Notes under the pieces: model-generated
What the model was told of the DNA's origin: nothing
Database searches by the model: none
Seen by the model: the letters and a program-made list of their open reading frames with translations, nothing else
Origin: Enterobacter asburiae
Lineage (GTDB): Bacteria; Pseudomonadota; Gammaproteobacteria; Enterobacterales; Enterobacteriaceae
Length of the DNA: 64,000 bases
Assembly: GCF_008080435.1 (NCBI RefSeq)
Contig: NZ_VRKN01000004.1
Location: forward strand, 248,001-312,000
Direction of reading: 5' to 3'
Program-made: the position numbers and the translations under genes
Shown here: positions 34,314 through 44,202 of the stretch, in pieces
Position numbering within the stretch: the first letter of the stretch is position 1
Layout of the letters: the number at the start of each line of letters is the position of its first letter

Positions 34314-34970
34314 ATGTTAACCCGTGAACAGATGGCCATGCGCGTCGCGCGCGAGCTGCGCGACGGGTATTACGTCAACCTGGGGATTGGTATCCCCACC
34401 CTGGTGGCGAACTACATTCCGGCGGGAATGGACGTGATGCTTCAGTCGGAAAACGGGCTGCTGGGGATGGGGGCTTTTCCTGACGAGCAGAGCCTTGACG
34501 CTGACATGATCAACGCCGGTAAACAGACCGTGACCGCAAGGACAGGCGCGGCCATTTTCGACTCGGCCCAGTCGTTTGCCATGATCCGCGGCGGTCATGT
34601 CGACCTGACCGTGCTGGGCGCGTTTGAAGTGGACGTCGAGGGCAATATCGCCTCGTGGATGATCCCCGGAAAGATGGTGAAGGGCATGGGCGGCGCGATG
34701 GATCTTGTCGCCGGGGCGCAGAACATCATTGTGGTGATGACCCACGCGTCAAAAAGCGGTGAGTCAAAGCTGCTGCCGCGCTGCACGCTGCCGCTCACGG
34801 GCGTGGGCTGTATCCGCCGGGTCTTAACCGACCTCGCGTTGCTGGAGATCGAGGATGGCGCATTCATCCTGCGGGAATACGCCCCAGGCGTCAGTATCGA
34901 TGAAATTGCGGCTAAGACAGCCGGGAAAATGACCGTGGCGGACGACGTTCGCGAGATGCGCTTCAACTGA
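34314..34970 (+). CDS. 3-oxoacid CoA-transferase subunit B
   Basis: This 218-residue beta subunit carries the catalytic glutamate at residue 46 in LQSENGLLGMG, which forms the glutamyl-CoA intermediate. It follows subunit A with two bases between stop and ATG and has AAGGAG at the end of the upstream gene. An in-frame GTG at 34308 is less likely. Together the two subunits activate acetoacetate. Confidence 0.93.
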   Translation: MLTREQMAMRVARELRDGYYVNLGIGIPTLVANYIPAGMDVMLQSENGLLGMGAFPDEQSLDADMINAGKQTVTARTGAAIFDSAQSFAMIRGGHVDLTVLGAFEVDVEGNIASWMIPGKMVKGMGGAMDLVAGAQNIIVVMTHASKSGESKLLPRCTLPLTGVGCIRRVLTDLALLEIEDGAFILREYAPGVSIDEIAAKTAGKMTVADDVREMRFN

Positions 34971-34979
34971 GGACTCACG

Positions 34980-36161
34980 ATGAAAGAGGTCATGATTGTC
35001 GGGGCTACGCGAACCCCCATTGGCAGTTTTCGCGGATCGCTATCGTCCCTTTCAGCGGTTGAGCTGGGAGCCGTAGCGGTGCGGCACCTGCTGGAGAACA
35101 GCGGTCCTGGTGCAGTACAGGTAGATGAACTGATTTTCGGACAGGTGCTGACGGCGGGATGCGGACAAAACCCTGCGCGCCAGACGGCCATCGCCGCCGG
35201 ATTGCCCGTCAGCACACCGGCAACCACGGTCAACCTGGTGTGCGGCGCGGGCTTAAAAGCGGTCCAGCTCGCCGCGCAGGCGATCCGCTGCGGCGATGCG
35301 GATGTGGTTATCGCTGGCGGTCAGGAGAGCATGAGCAGCGCCCCCTATCTGCTGGACGGCGCACGTTCAGGGCTGCGTTTTGGCCATACGGGCCTGCAGG
35401 ACAGCATGATTACCGACGGTCTGTGGGACGCGTTCAACGATTACCACATGGGGATCACCGCGGAAAACGTCGCCCGTGAGAATGACATTTCCCGCGAGCA
35501 GCAGGACGCCTTCACCGCCCGGTCGCAGCACAAAGCGGCCTTTGCCATCGAAGCGGGTCGGTTTGACGCCGAGATAGCGCCGGTGACGGTGAAACAGGGT
35601 AAAAAAGCGCCGCTTATCGTCAGCCGTGACGAACAGCCCCGGCCAGGCACCACCGTTGAGCAGCTGGCACAGCTGCGCCCCGCCTTTTTGCAGGAGGAAG
35701 GCACGGTCACGGCCGGAAATGCGTCAACGCTCAACGACGGTGCCGCTGCGGTGCTGCTGATGAGCGGCGAAAAAGCGCGGGAGAGCGGTTTGCCGATCCT
35801 CGGTCGCATCGTGAGTTACGCCGTGACGGGCGTCGATCCGTCGGTGATGGGTATTGGTCCGGTCAGCGCCTGTCAGACGGCGCTGGCGCGGGCGGGCTGG
35901 ACGCTGGATGACGTGGATCTCATTGAAGCCAATGAAGCCTTTGCCGCCCAGGCGCTGGCGGTGGGCAAGCAGCTCGGCTGGGATGAGCGCAGGGTGAACG
36001 TTAACGGCGGCGCTATCGCCCTGGGTCATCCGATTGGCGCCTCCGGCTGCCGCATCCTCGTGACGCTGCTGTACGAAATGCAGCGCCGTGACGTTAAAAA
36101 AGGGCTCGTCACCCTGTGTGTAGGCGGCGGGCAAGGCATTGCTCTGACCGTCGAGCGTTAA
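34980..36161 (+). CDS. Acetyl-CoA C-acetyltransferase (thiolase)
   Basis: This 393-residue thiolase resembles AtoB and PhaA. Catalytic residues are in place: Cys88 ([10 protein letters not shown]), the histidine in [14 protein letters not shown] and the second cysteine in TLCVGGGQG. It splits acetoacetyl-CoA into two acetyl-CoA, the last step of ketone-body use. It starts 9 bases after subunit B. Operation in the synthetic direction (polyhydroxybutyrate) is unlikely since no polymer synthase gene is near. Confidence 0.93.
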   Translation: MKEVMIVGATRTPIGSFRGSLSSLSAVELGAVAVRHLLENSGPGAVQVDELIFGQVLTAGCGQNPARQTAIAAGLPVSTPATTVNLVCGAGLKAVQLAAQAIRCGDADVVIAGGQESMSSAPYLLDGARSGLRFGHTGLQDSMITDGLWDAFNDYHMGITAENVARENDISREQQDAFTARSQHKAAFAIEAGRFDAEIAPVTVKQGKKAPLIVSRDEQPRPGTTVEQLAQLRPAFLQEEGTVTAGNASTLNDGAAAVLLMSGEKARESGLPILGRIVSYAVTGVDPSVMGIGPVSACQTALARAGWTLDDVDLIEANEAFAAQALAVGKQLGWDERRVNVNGGAIALGHPIGASGCRILVTLLYEMQRRDVKKGLVTLCVGGGQGIALTVER

Positions 36162-36205
36162 GCATCTCGTTGGTACCCGAATAATAATTAAAGTGAGGAG
36201 TCGTA

Positions 36206-37597
36206 ATGAGTGTGTTAATTGCCCTGGCGGCGCTGGCACTGCTGATGCTGGCGGCCTATCGCGGATATAGCGTTATTTTGTTTGCGCCGATTGCGGCGCT
36301 CGGCGCCGTGCTGTTGACCGATCCGGGTGCCGTCGGCCCGACGTTTACCGGCCTGTTTATGGAAAAGATGGTGGGCTTCGTCAAGCTCTACTTCCCGGTG
36401 TTCCTGCTGGGGGCCGTTTTTGGCAAGCTGATTGAGCTTTCCGGTTTCTCACGCTCCATCGTCGCCGCCGCGATTCAGATCCTCGGTCGTCGCCACGCCA
36501 TACCCGTGATTGTCCTGGTGTGTGCGTTGTTAACCTATGGCGGCGTTTCGCTGTTCGTGGTGGCGTTTGCGGTTTACCCTTTCGCAGCGGAATTGTTCCG
36601 CCAGAGCGGCATCCCTAAACGGCTGATCCCGGCCACCGTGGCGCTGGGGGCATTCTCGTTTACCATGGACGCCCTGCCCGGCACGCCGCAGATCCAGAAT
36701 ATCATCCCCACCAGCTTCTTTGGCACGAACGCCTGGGCCGCGCCGTGGCTGGGGCTTATTGGCTCTCTGTTTATTATCGTCTTTGGCCTGCTCTGGCTGG
36801 AACGCCAGCGTCGTAAGGCATTCAATAACAATGAAGGTTACGGCACGGATCTGAAAAATGAACCCGAGACGCCGGATAACATTAACCTTCCGCATCCGCT
36901 GATTGCCCTCTCCCCGCTGCTGGTGGTGGGCATACTTAACCTGCTGTTTACCCGCTGGATCCCCGGCTGGTACGGCACGACCCACGAGCTTACGCTGCCA
37001 GGTCTGGCGAAACCGATTGTGACCGAGGTGGGCAAGATCACCGCCATCTGGGCCGTGGAAGCGGCGCTGATCTCCGGTATCGTGCTGGTGCTGATTTTTG
37101 GCTTTCGCAATATCCGAGGGCGTCTGGCTGAAGGTAGCCGGACCGCGGTAAGCGGTGCCATTCTGGCGGCGATGAATACCGCCTCGGAATACGGTTTCGG
37201 CGCGGTTATCGCCGCCCTGCCCGGGTTCCTGGTGTTATCCAACGCGCTGGCGGCCATCCCGAATCCGCTGCTGAATGAGGCCATCAGCGTGACCGTCCTC
37301 GCGGGGATCACCGGCTCGGCGTCCGGCGGGATGAGTATTGCGCTCGCCGCCATGGCCGACACGTTTGTCGCCGCCGCCCACGCCGCCAATATCCCGCTTG
37401 AGGTGTTGCACCGCGTGGCTTCAATGGCGAGCGGGGGGATGGATACCCTTCCCCATAACGGCGCGGTGATTACCCTGCTGGCTATCACCGGTCTGAGCCA
37501 TCGTCAGGCCTACGGCGGCATTTTCGCTATCACGATCATTAAAAGTCTGGCAGTGCTTTTTGTCATTGCCGTGTTCTATCTGACCGGCATTGTGTAA
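36206..37597 (+). CDS. GntP-family permease, likely 3-hydroxybutyrate importer
   Basis: This 463-residue membrane protein of the GntP/ion-transporter superfamily has about 12-14 hydrophobic segments and runs such as TMDALPGTPQIQNIIPT and SASGGMSIALAAMAD. Most GntP members take up gluconate, but relatives in 3-hydroxybutyrate operons carry short hydroxyacids. Its place between thiolase and dehydrogenase genes suggests import of 3-hydroxybutyrate or acetoacetate. GTGAGGAG precedes the ATG. Confidence 0.85.
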   Translation: MSVLIALAALALLMLAAYRGYSVILFAPIAALGAVLLTDPGAVGPTFTGLFMEKMVGFVKLYFPVFLLGAVFGKLIELSGFSRSIVAAAIQILGRRHAIPVIVLVCALLTYGGVSLFVVAFAVYPFAAELFRQSGIPKRLIPATVALGAFSFTMDALPGTPQIQNIIPTSFFGTNAWAAPWLGLIGSLFIIVFGLLWLERQRRKAFNNNEGYGTDLKNEPETPDNINLPHPLIALSPLLVVGILNLLFTRWIPGWYGTTHELTLPGLAKPIVTEVGKITAIWAVEAALISGIVLVLIFGFRNIRGRLAEGSRTAVSGAILAAMNTASEYGFGAVIAALPGFLVLSNALAAIPNPLLNEAISVTVLAGITGSASGGMSIALAAMADTFVAAAHAANIPLEVLHRVASMASGGMDTLPHNGAVITLLAITGLSHRQAYGGIFAITIIKSLAVLFVIAVFYLTGIV

Positions 37598-37607
37598 GGA
37601 GAGAAAG

Positions 37608-38378
37608 ATGAACCTGAACGGTAAGACCGCCCTGGTGACAGGCTCGACCAGCGGCATTGGCCTGGGGATCGCCCGCGTACTGGCGAAGGCCGGAGCACAG
37701 TTGATTCTCAACGGTTTCGGCGACAGCGAATCAGCAAGAGAAGAGATTGCGCAACAGGGCAAAAAGCCGGGCTATCACGATGCGGACCTGCGTGACGTGC
37801 TGCAAATAGAAGCCATGATGCGCTACGCCGAATCGCAGTTTGGCGGCGTGGACATTCTTGTCAACAACGCCGGGATTCAGCATGTCGCCCCGGTTGACGC
37901 GTTTCCGGTGGAGAAATGGAACGACATTATCGCCATTAATCTCTCCTCGGTATTTCACACCAGCCGGCTGGCGCTGCCCGCCATGCGCGAGAAAAACTGG
38001 GGGCGCATCATTAATATCGCCTCCGTTCACGGGCTGGTCGCGTCAAAAGAGAAGTCAGCCTACGTGGCCGCCAAGCATGGCGTAGTGGGCTTTACGAAAT
38101 CGCTGGCGCTGGAAACCGCCCGCACCGGTGTTACCGCCAATACCATCTGCCCAGGCTGGGTACTGACGCCGCTGGTGCAACAGCAAATTGATAAGCGTAT
38201 CGCTGAGGGCGTGCCGCCGGAGCAGGCTCGCGATCGGCTTCTGGCAGAGAAACAGCCTTCGGGCGAGTTTGTCACCCCGGAGCAACTGGGTGAACTGGCG
38301 CTGTTTTTGTGCAGCGACAGCGCCGTGAACGTTCGCGGCGCCGCGTGGAATATGGATGGCGGATGGGTTGCGCAGTGA
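37608..38378 (+). CDS. 3-hydroxybutyrate dehydrogenase (SDR)
   Basis: This 256-residue short-chain dehydrogenase has the cofactor motif TGSTSGIG, NNAG, the catalytic serine in NIASVHG and YVAAKHG (Tyr-x3-Lys). The sequence around GIQHVAPVDAFPVEKW fits D-3-hydroxybutyrate dehydrogenase, which makes acetoacetate with NAD. It closes the operon. The ATG at 37608 has GGAGAG at the right distance and overlaps nothing; an in-frame start at 37590 overlaps the permease stop. Confidence 0.9.
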   Translation: MNLNGKTALVTGSTSGIGLGIARVLAKAGAQLILNGFGDSESAREEIAQQGKKPGYHDADLRDVLQIEAMMRYAESQFGGVDILVNNAGIQHVAPVDAFPVEKWNDIIAINLSSVFHTSRLALPAMREKNWGRIINIASVHGLVASKEKSAYVAAKHGVVGFTKSLALETARTGVTANTICPGWVLTPLVQQQIDKRIAEGVPPEQARDRLLAEKQPSGEFVTPEQLGELALFLCSDSAVNVRGAAWNMDGGWVAQ

Positions 38379-38384
38379 TTTCCA

Positions 38385-38414
38385 GGCCGGGTAAGGCGAA
38401 ACCGCCACCCGGCC
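38385..38414. repeat. REP palindrome between hydroxybutyrate dehydrogenase and selO
   Basis: GGCCGGGTAAGGCG...CCGCCACCCGGCC is a perfect-ended REP unit in the opposite orientation to those at 17403 and 26482. It sits between two convergent genes separated by only 42 bases and is the only visible end structure for both. Confidence 0.85.
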
Positions 38415-38420
38415 AAAAGA

Positions 38421-39863
38421 CTAGCTTGAGCAGCTGACCTCCAGCCGCTTGCCCCAGTCAGGTGGGCGGCTGACGTAGTCATCATCCCGGTCGGCAAACG
38501 GCGTGCGCAGCGCCACATGCAAACGGTGTAGCTCGTCATATTCACCCTGCTCTGCCTGCTCAATCGCCCGCTGCGCCAGCCAGTTACGCAATACCATCGC
38601 GGGATTCGTCGCGTTCATCTGCGTCTGTCGGGTAGCGTCATCCACCTGCTCCTGCTGCAGCCGCGTGCGGTACTGTGCAAACCAGTCGTCAAACGCCTGC
38701 CTGTCAATAAACTCGTCGCGCAGCGGGGAGGCCGCGCTGTGCTGCTCCGTCTGGCTCAGCATCCGGAAGGTACGGGTATAATCGCTGCCCTCACGCGCCA
38801 TCAGGGCAAACAGGCCGTTGAGGATGTCGTTATCGCCCCTCTCCTGCGTCATCAGCCCCAGCTTGTTGCGCATCAGCGTGCCATATTCTCGCAGCAATAT
38901 GTCCTGATAGCTGTCGAGCGCATCATTGAGGGCATCAACGTCGATAAACGGCGACAGGGTTTGCGCAAGCCGCTGCAGATTCCACAGGCCAACCGCTGGC
39001 TGATTGTCAAAGCTGTAACGTCCCTGATAGTCAGAATGGTTGCAGATATAGCCAGGCTGATAATCGTCCAGAAAACCAAACGGACCGTAATCAAAGGTCA
39101 GCCCGAGGATCGACATGTTGTCCGTATTCATGACGCCATGCGCAAAGCCCACCGTTTGCCAGCGGGCAATCAGGGTTGCGGTACGGGCAACCACATCCCT
39201 GAACCAGAGAACATATTTGTCCGCCTCGTCCTGCAAATGCGCCCAGTGGTGACGAAGGGCAAAGTCAGCCAGCTGGCGAACCTTGTCCGGCTCGCGGCGA
39301 TAGTAAAAGTGCTCAAAATGACCGAAGCGCAGATGGCTTTGCGCGATGCGCATCAGCATTGCCCCCTTTTCCACCGTTTCGCGCACTATCGGCGTATCGC
39401 TGGTGACAATCGACAGCGCGCGGGTGGTGGGGATACCCAGGGCATGCATCGCTTCGGACGCCAGGCTCTCGCGAAGCGTTGAACGCAGTACCGCCCGCCC
39501 GTCGCCCATTCGCGAATAGGGAGTAAGGCCTGCGCCTTTCAGGTGCCAGTCAACCGTCTCCCCGTTGGGAAGCTGTTGTTCACCGAGCAGGATCCCTCTG
39601 CCGTCGCCCAGTTGCCCCGCCCAGACGCCAAACTGATGTCCGCTATAGACCTGAGCCAGGGGTTGCATACCGGCGAGAAGCGTTTCACCGCCCCAGACGC
39701 CAGCGCCCTCTGAACGCTGAAACAGCTCAGGCGGAATGGCCAGCTCTTCTGCCAGCAAATCGTTATGCCAGATAAGGCGTGAATTTTGTAACGGTGTTGG
39801 TTTGAGTGCGGTATAAAAGCCAAGCAACTCGTCATGCCAGTGAGCAGTAAAAGACAGGGTCAT
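38421..39863 (-). CDS. selO: Protein adenylyltransferase SelO
   Basis: SelO (YdiU) is a pseudokinase that transfers AMP rather than phosphate to Ser, Thr and Tyr of proteins, linked to redox and oxidative-stress control. The 480 residues match E. coli YdiU in length and motifs ([52 protein letters not shown]). The C terminus has a cysteine (EVSCSS) and, as in E. coli, no selenocysteine. The ATG at 39863 has a perfect AGGAGG; the frame stays open upstream but without similarity. Confidence 0.96.
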   Translation of the reverse strand: MTLSFTAHWHDELLGFYTALKPTPLQNSRLIWHNDLLAEELAIPPELFQRSEGAGVWGGETLLAGMQPLAQVYSGHQFGVWAGQLGDGRGILLGEQQLPNGETVDWHLKGAGLTPYSRMGDGRAVLRSTLRESLASEAMHALGIPTTRALSIVTSDTPIVRETVEKGAMLMRIAQSHLRFGHFEHFYYRREPDKVRQLADFALRHHWAHLQDEADKYVLWFRDVVARTATLIARWQTVGFAHGVMNTDNMSILGLTFDYGPFGFLDDYQPGYICNHSDYQGRYSFDNQPAVGLWNLQRLAQTLSPFIDVDALNDALDSYQDILLREYGTLMRNKLGLMTQERGDNDILNGLFALMAREGSDYTRTFRMLSQTEQHSAASPLRDEFIDRQAFDDWFAQYRTRLQQEQVDDATRQTQMNATNPAMVLRNWLAQRAIEQAEQGEYDELHRLHVALRTPFADRDDDYVSRPPDWGKRLEVSCSS

Positions 39864-39924
39864 AAGTCCTCCTGCTTTTAGTGTAGAGGGTTTACCCGGA
39901 CTTAAACACGGGCGAAAGCAAGGG

Positions 39925-40641
39925 TTATCGCTGCTGAACCAACGTAGTGACGTGTTCTGCAGTGACGGCTGGCCAGAGTGCCCCCTGCATTGCGCCGAAA
40001 TTGAAGGACAAAACGCGTTGCAACAGGCCGTGGTCGTCAATGCCCGAGACGATAACTGACTGGCAGTGCGGCGTGATTTGCCAGAGGATAGCGCGCATAA
40101 AAGGCTCAAAAGAGAGCTCCGGAGCACGCTGCTGAATGAATCCTTTATCGAGAATGACCCGCTTAAATAATCCATCATAGACCGCTTTGAGCGATGCGGC
40201 GCCTGCGCCAAAGTTTGCCAGGACCAACGGGAAATGGATTGCCATTCTCGCCAGTTGCAGATCGTCCTTTCCGTTATTTAAACCTGGATAATTCTCATTA
40301 ACAGTAAACTCAAGAAACGGATAACGCTCAAGGATTGAAACAGCGTTTCCATTACTTAATAAAAACTCAACTATTGCAGGTGTAATATTGATCCATGCAA
40401 TTAACTGATGCTGAATAAAAAACAGTTTACAGGTATCAAGCAATTGCAGTTTTTCGTTAAACAGCACTAACTCTTCAGCCGCTGAAAGCCGAGGGATAAC
40501 AAGCTCAGCGGGGATCCGCACATCGCTGCCGACGCCAGTAAAGTTAACCAGAATTTCTAAACCTTTAAGCTCACCTGCGCTATTACGGGCAGGCAGAAGC
40601 AGCAGTTCAGACTGGTAAGCATTATCTAGCGTAATAATCAT
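39925..40641 (-). CDS. ydiV: Degenerate EAL protein YdiV, anti-FlhDC factor
   Basis: This 238-residue protein matches E. coli YdiV (RflP). The fold is EAL, but the catalytic EAL triplet and metal ligands are absent, so it does not cleave cyclic di-GMP. In E. coli and Salmonella it binds FlhD and blocks flagellar gene activation in poor nutrients. Conserved parts include [36 protein letters not shown] and GALWPAV. The gene is AT-rich compared with its neighbours, as in E. coli, and lies 61 bases before selO. Confidence 0.88.
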   Translation of the reverse strand: MIITLDNAYQSELLLLPARNSAGELKGLEILVNFTGVGSDVRIPAELVIPRLSAAEELVLFNEKLQLLDTCKLFFIQHQLIAWINITPAIVEFLLSNGNAVSILERYPFLEFTVNENYPGLNNGKDDLQLARMAIHFPLVLANFGAGAASLKAVYDGLFKRVILDKGFIQQRAPELSFEPFMRAILWQITPHCQSVIVSGIDDHGLLQRVLSFNFGAMQGALWPAVTAEHVTTLVQQR

Positions 40642-40935
40642 TGCACTCGCCCCGCATTAAAGATGAGAGAGGACATCCTGGAGCAATTGCCGACACAATT
40701 CCACTGTCTTGATTTTAATAAGATTAATTTCATTAGTTCCGTATTAATTTTCAGATTTATCCCTGAATCTAAAATAATTTTATCCTGGTTGCAGAATAAT
40801 AGCCAGTTTTAGATAAAACAGACACATGCCGGATTCGCTAATTTTCGGTAAATTTAACTTTAAGCATCTTATTTGAGAAAAAACGGCATGATTTATTACT
40901 GACCATGCCGTCATAAGAGAAGTATCCGACAAAGA
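40642..40935. promoter_or_regulatory. ydiV upstream region and nlpC 3' end
   Basis: This 294-base AT-rich gap holds the nlpC terminator (40880-40912) and, presumably, the ydiV promoter. I see no further repeat or reading frame that I would call. Confidence 0.5.
40880..40912 (-). terminator. Intrinsic terminator of nlpC
   Basis: ACGGCATG (40883-40890) and CATGCCGT (40904-40911) form the stem. Read on the minus strand it is followed by a run of six T, 25 bases after the nlpC stop. Confidence 0.85.
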
Positions 40936-41400
40936 CTATATACGTCGTGCCTGCCAGAAATTTTTACGCCAGTAAACATTATCAAGAGAAGAGCGCATCA
41001 CGCCGCGGCTGGTCGAGGCATGAATGAACTGATTGTCTGTATCATATATGCCCACATGAAGACCGCTTTCACCCGATCCGGTTTTGAAGAAAACCAGGTC
41101 CCCGGGCAGAAGATCGTCTTTATCAATTTCAGTACCAATTTCTGCCTGTTTGCGCGTTTCACGCGGAAGCTGTAAATCAAACTTGTCGCGAAACGTCATC
41201 AGAACAAAGCCAGAACAATCCACACCGCCGCGGCTCATGCCGCCGTATCGATAAGGCGTGCCGCGCCAGTTGCTCAGCTGATCGTTAAGGCTGGCAATAA
41301 CGGTGATCGAATCTGAAAGCCGTGGGTTAGGCGGCGGTGCACGATGGCTACTGCATCCCGCAAGAAAGAGTGCGGCCATCAGGAGAAACCAGAATCGCAT
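40936..41400 (-). CDS. nlpC: NlpC/P60 lipoprotein endopeptidase
   Basis: This 154-residue protein matches E. coli NlpC. A lipoprotein signal ends in LAGC with the lipidated cysteine at 16. The NlpC/P60 domain has the catalytic cysteine at 62 (GVDCSGF) and histidine in GLHVGIYD. It is a cell-wall hydrolase of the periplasm that cuts peptide cross-links. It follows btuD by 73 bases, as in E. coli. Confidence 0.95.
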   Translation of the reverse strand: MRFWFLLMAALFLAGCSSHRAPPPNPRLSDSITVIASLNDQLSNWRGTPYRYGGMSRGGVDCSGFVLMTFRDKFDLQLPRETRKQAEIGTEIDKDDLLPGDLVFFKTGSGESGLHVGIYDTDNQFIHASTSRGVMRSSLDNVYWRKNFWQARRI

Positions 41401-41473
41401 TTCAGACGAATCCTCTGCTTTTTTTGTTCTTTTCGTAATTTAGCGTGCAATTGTGCTATCAGGCAAGAAACGG

Positions 41474-42229
41474 TTACGCCTGCCCGGTTGAAATCAGCAT
41501 CTTATGTCCCTCAATATCCAGCCTGCGGAACGACATGTTGTATGCGCGGGCAAGATGGGGCGGCGTAAGAACCTGATCCCGCGCACCGCTGGCAATCATC
41601 TTTCCCTGCGACAGCAGCCACACCCGGTGGGCATGACGCAGGGTGTGGTTGAGGTCATGACTGCTCATCACCACGGCGATGCCTTTTCGGCTCAGGGCGC
41701 TTAGCAGCGTATCCAGTGCCGCCTGCTGCGCCACATCCAGACCGCTCATGGGTTCATCGAGAAGCAGCATCCGCCCGTGAGGATTACCTGCCGGGTGGAT
41801 CTGAAGGATGACAGCCGCCAGGCGCACCCGCTGCCACTCTCCGCCGGAAAGCTGGCTGGCATGCCGGGACAGTTTATCTTCCAGTCCCAGGGCCGCGGCC
41901 ACCTCCGTCAGCAGTGACGTATGTTGTTTGTCGTGCAGATGCAGCATCAGATAGTGCCAGACCGGCATCGCAAAGGGCGGCACCTGCTGCTGCACGAGGT
42001 AACTGCGACGATGCGCCAGCGAGACCGGTGACCAGTCGGCGAGCGTATGCTCCAGTAACGTTATCTGCCCTTCTCCGTCGGTCATGCCTGCCATCCGTGC
42101 CAGCAGCGTGCTCTTCCCTGCACCGTTTGGCCCGACAAGATGCAGGATTTCTCCCGCATTGACGGCACCGGTTATCGGCTCCAGACGTCCCTTCTCGGCA
42201 ACGTCCGTGAGCTGCATCAGCAACGACAT
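41474..42229 (-). CDS. btuD: Vitamin B12 ABC transporter ATPase
   Basis: This 251-residue ATP-binding subunit drives cobalamin import with BtuC and BtuF. Walker [10 protein letters not shown], signature LSGGEWQR, Walker [10 protein letters not shown] and H-loop SSHDLN are present. The start codon shares one base with the btuE stop (TAATG), so expression is coupled in the btuC-btuE-btuD operon. Confidence 0.96.
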   Translation of the reverse strand: MSLLMQLTDVAEKGRLEPITGAVNAGEILHLVGPNGAGKSTLLARMAGMTDGEGQITLLEHTLADWSPVSLAHRRSYLVQQQVPPFAMPVWHYLMLHLHDKQHTSLLTEVAAALGLEDKLSRHASQLSGGEWQRVRLAAVILQIHPAGNPHGRMLLLDEPMSGLDVAQQAALDTLLSALSRKGIAVVMSSHDLNHTLRHAHRVWLLSQGKMIASGARDQVLTPPHLARAYNMSFRRLDIEGHKMLISTGQA

Positions 42230-42780
42230 TATTTCGCCAGCGCCAGCTTGATCGATTCCATGAGGATCGGATCCTCAGGGGCCATATCCGGCGAAAAACG
42301 CTGAACGACCTGACCGTCGCGACCAATCAGGAATTTTTCAAAATTCCACAGGATATCGTCCGGGTAAAGCGGCGCGCGGCCTTTGCTGGCCATGCGTTCA
42401 TAAAAACCGCTTCCTTCCGGCGCAACGGCCTTCGGCGCGGCAGCGATCAGCTTCGCATACAGCGGATGGCGGTCTTCACCGTTGACATCGATTTTGCTGA
42501 ACATCGGGAACGTCACGCCATAGGTGGTGCTGCAGAAGGTTTTGATCTCCTCTTCGCTGCCCGGCTCCTGGCCGAGGAACTGGTTGCACGGGAAGCCCAG
42601 CACGGTGAAGCCGTCTTTCTCCCAGGCCTTCTGAATGTTTTCCAGCTGCTCGTACTGCGGCGTCAGGCCACATTTGGATGCCACATTGACGATAAGCAAC
42701 ACGTTGCCTTTGTAGCTTTCCAGCGTGGTGTTATCACCATCAATGGTGGTCACTTCGGTATTCAGAATATCAGTCTGCAT
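42229..42780 (-). CDS. btuE: Glutathione/thioredoxin peroxidase BtuE
   Basis: This 183-residue peroxidase has the active cysteine at 37 ([16 protein letters not shown]), the glutamine-bearing [12 protein letters not shown] and the tryptophan in ILWNFEKFL. It reduces hydroperoxides and is not needed for B12 uptake despite its name and place. It lies between btuC and btuD exactly as in E. coli. Confidence 0.96.
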   Translation of the reverse strand: MQTDILNTEVTTIDGDNTTLESYKGNVLLIVNVASKCGLTPQYEQLENIQKAWEKDGFTVLGFPCNQFLGQEPGSEEEIKTFCSTTYGVTFPMFSKIDVNGEDRHPLYAKLIAAAPKAVAPEGSGFYERMASKGRAPLYPDDILWNFEKFLIGRDGQVVQRFSPDMAPEDPILMESIKLALAK

Positions 42781-42814
42781 AGCATTCCCTCAGATTGTCT
42801 TACGGCTAGTTGAT

Positions 42815-43795
42815 TTAACGTCCAGCTTTTAATAGTAGCCAGATAAATACCGGCGCGCCCAGCGTGGCGGTCACCACGCCAATCGGCAGCTCTGCAGCCG
42901 TCAGGGCAAGCCGGGCGATGATATCGGCCACCAGCAGCGTGACGGCCCCGGCAACCGCCGAGGCCGGAAGCAGGGTTCGATGGTCCGTGAGACCACACAG
43001 GCGCAGCATGTGCGGAATAACCAGCCCGATAAAACCGATCGCGCCCGCCAGAGCCACACTGACACCGACCAGCCAGCCAATGACGATCACCAGCACATTA
43101 CGCCAGAACCCAAGCGGCATGCCGAGCTGGCGGGCAGAGGTTTCACCCAGCGCGAGCATATTCAGCGGCTGCGCCTGCAGGGTGGCCCAGACGATGACCG
43201 GTACCAGCAGCGCCATCAGCCAGCCCTGGTGCCAGTCAACGCCCCCAAAGCCGCCCATCATCCAGTACATCAGCTGACGCAAGTCAAAAGATGTTGAGAA
43301 GTAGACCGCCCAGGTCATCAACGCGCTACAGATGATCCCCAGTGCCACGCCGGCAAGCAGCAGACGGCTGGTCGATAAGTGTCGTCTGGCGAAGCGAAGA
43401 AGGATTGCTGTGATCAGTAATGCGCCGAGAATAGCGCTCAGGCTAATACTCCATCCGGAGAGTTCTCCCCCGCCCAACATCACCGCCGCAATCAGACCCA
43501 CGCCTGCTCCGTTCGACACGCCGAGCAGCCCGGGCTCCGCCAGAGGGTTATCAAACAACGCCTGCATAATAGTGCCGCACAGCGCCAGCGCGGCACCCAC
43601 CAGAATTACCGCGACGGTGCGCGGCAGGCGAATTTGCCAGACGAAGAGCTGCCCGTCAGGCCCCCACCAGCTTTCAGGCCCAATCCATCTGTCTCCGGCG
43701 CAGAGGCTCACGCCCGCGGCGACAATGAGCAACAGCACCAGCAAAAGCAGGCGACGCTGATCGGAACGGTGCTGGCGATGGGCATAATCAAGCAT
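42815..43795 (-). CDS. btuC: Vitamin B12 ABC transporter permease
   Basis: This 326-residue FecCD-type permease has ten membrane helices. Conserved parts include [37 protein letters not shown] and [19 protein letters not shown]. It forms the cobalamin channel with BtuD. Length equals the E. coli protein. It lies 103 bases after ihfA and its terminator. Confidence 0.96.
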   Translation of the reverse strand: MLDYAHRQHRSDQRRLLLLVLLLIVAAGVSLCAGDRWIGPESWWGPDGQLFVWQIRLPRTVAVILVGAALALCGTIMQALFDNPLAEPGLLGVSNGAGVGLIAAVMLGGGELSGWSISLSAILGALLITAILLRFARRHLSTSRLLLAGVALGIICSALMTWAVYFSTSFDLRQLMYWMMGGFGGVDWHQGWLMALLVPVIVWATLQAQPLNMLALGETSARQLGMPLGFWRNVLVIVIGWLVGVSVALAGAIGFIGLVIPHMLRLCGLTDHRTLLPASAVAGAVTLLVADIIARLALTAAELPIGVVTATLGAPVFIWLLLKAGR

Positions 43796-43860
43796 GTGTA
43801 CGGTTTTAGTAGCGTGAGATGTAATTGATTTTACGGCGGGTTTGCCGGAGAGCGCAAAGA

Positions 43861-43885
43861 AAAAAGGCCGCGTGAGCGGCCTTTT
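43861..43885. terminator. Intrinsic terminator of the pheMST-ihfA operon
   Basis: AAAAAGGCCGC and GCGGCCTTTTT form an 11-bp stem around GTGA, 13 bases after the ihfA stop. T runs on both strands would allow bidirectional use. Confidence 0.92.
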
Positions 43886-43898
43886 TAGTTAGTTCATA

Positions 43899-44198
43899 TT
43901 ACTCTGCTTTGGGCGTTGCGTTTTCGACACGGCTTTTTAACTTCTGGCCGGGTCTGAAGGTCACCACGCGGCGGGCTGTAATGGGAATATCTTCCCCCGT
44001 CTTCGGGTTGCGGCCCGGACGTTGGTTTTTGTCTCGCAAATCAAAATTGCCAAAACCGGAGAGTTTTACCTGCTCACCATTTTCCAGAGCACGACGGATC
44101 TCTTCGAAAAACAGCTCTACCAGCTCTTTGGCATCCCGTTTGCTAAGCCCAAGCTTATCAAACAGATATTCTGACATTTCAGCTTTTGTAAGCGCCAT
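43899..44198 (-). CDS. ihfA: Integration host factor alpha subunit
   Basis: This 99-residue DNA-bending protein of the HU/IHF family has the intercalating-proline arm ([23 protein letters not shown]). With IhfB it bends DNA at many promoters, including sigma-54 promoters. It starts 4 bases after the pheT stop and belongs to the same operon. Confidence 0.98.
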   Translation of the reverse strand: MALTKAEMSEYLFDKLGLSKRDAKELVELFFEEIRRALENGEQVKLSGFGNFDLRDKNQRPGRNPKTGEDIPITARRVVTFRPGQKLKSRVENATPKAE

Positions 44199-44202
44199 AG
44201 GT

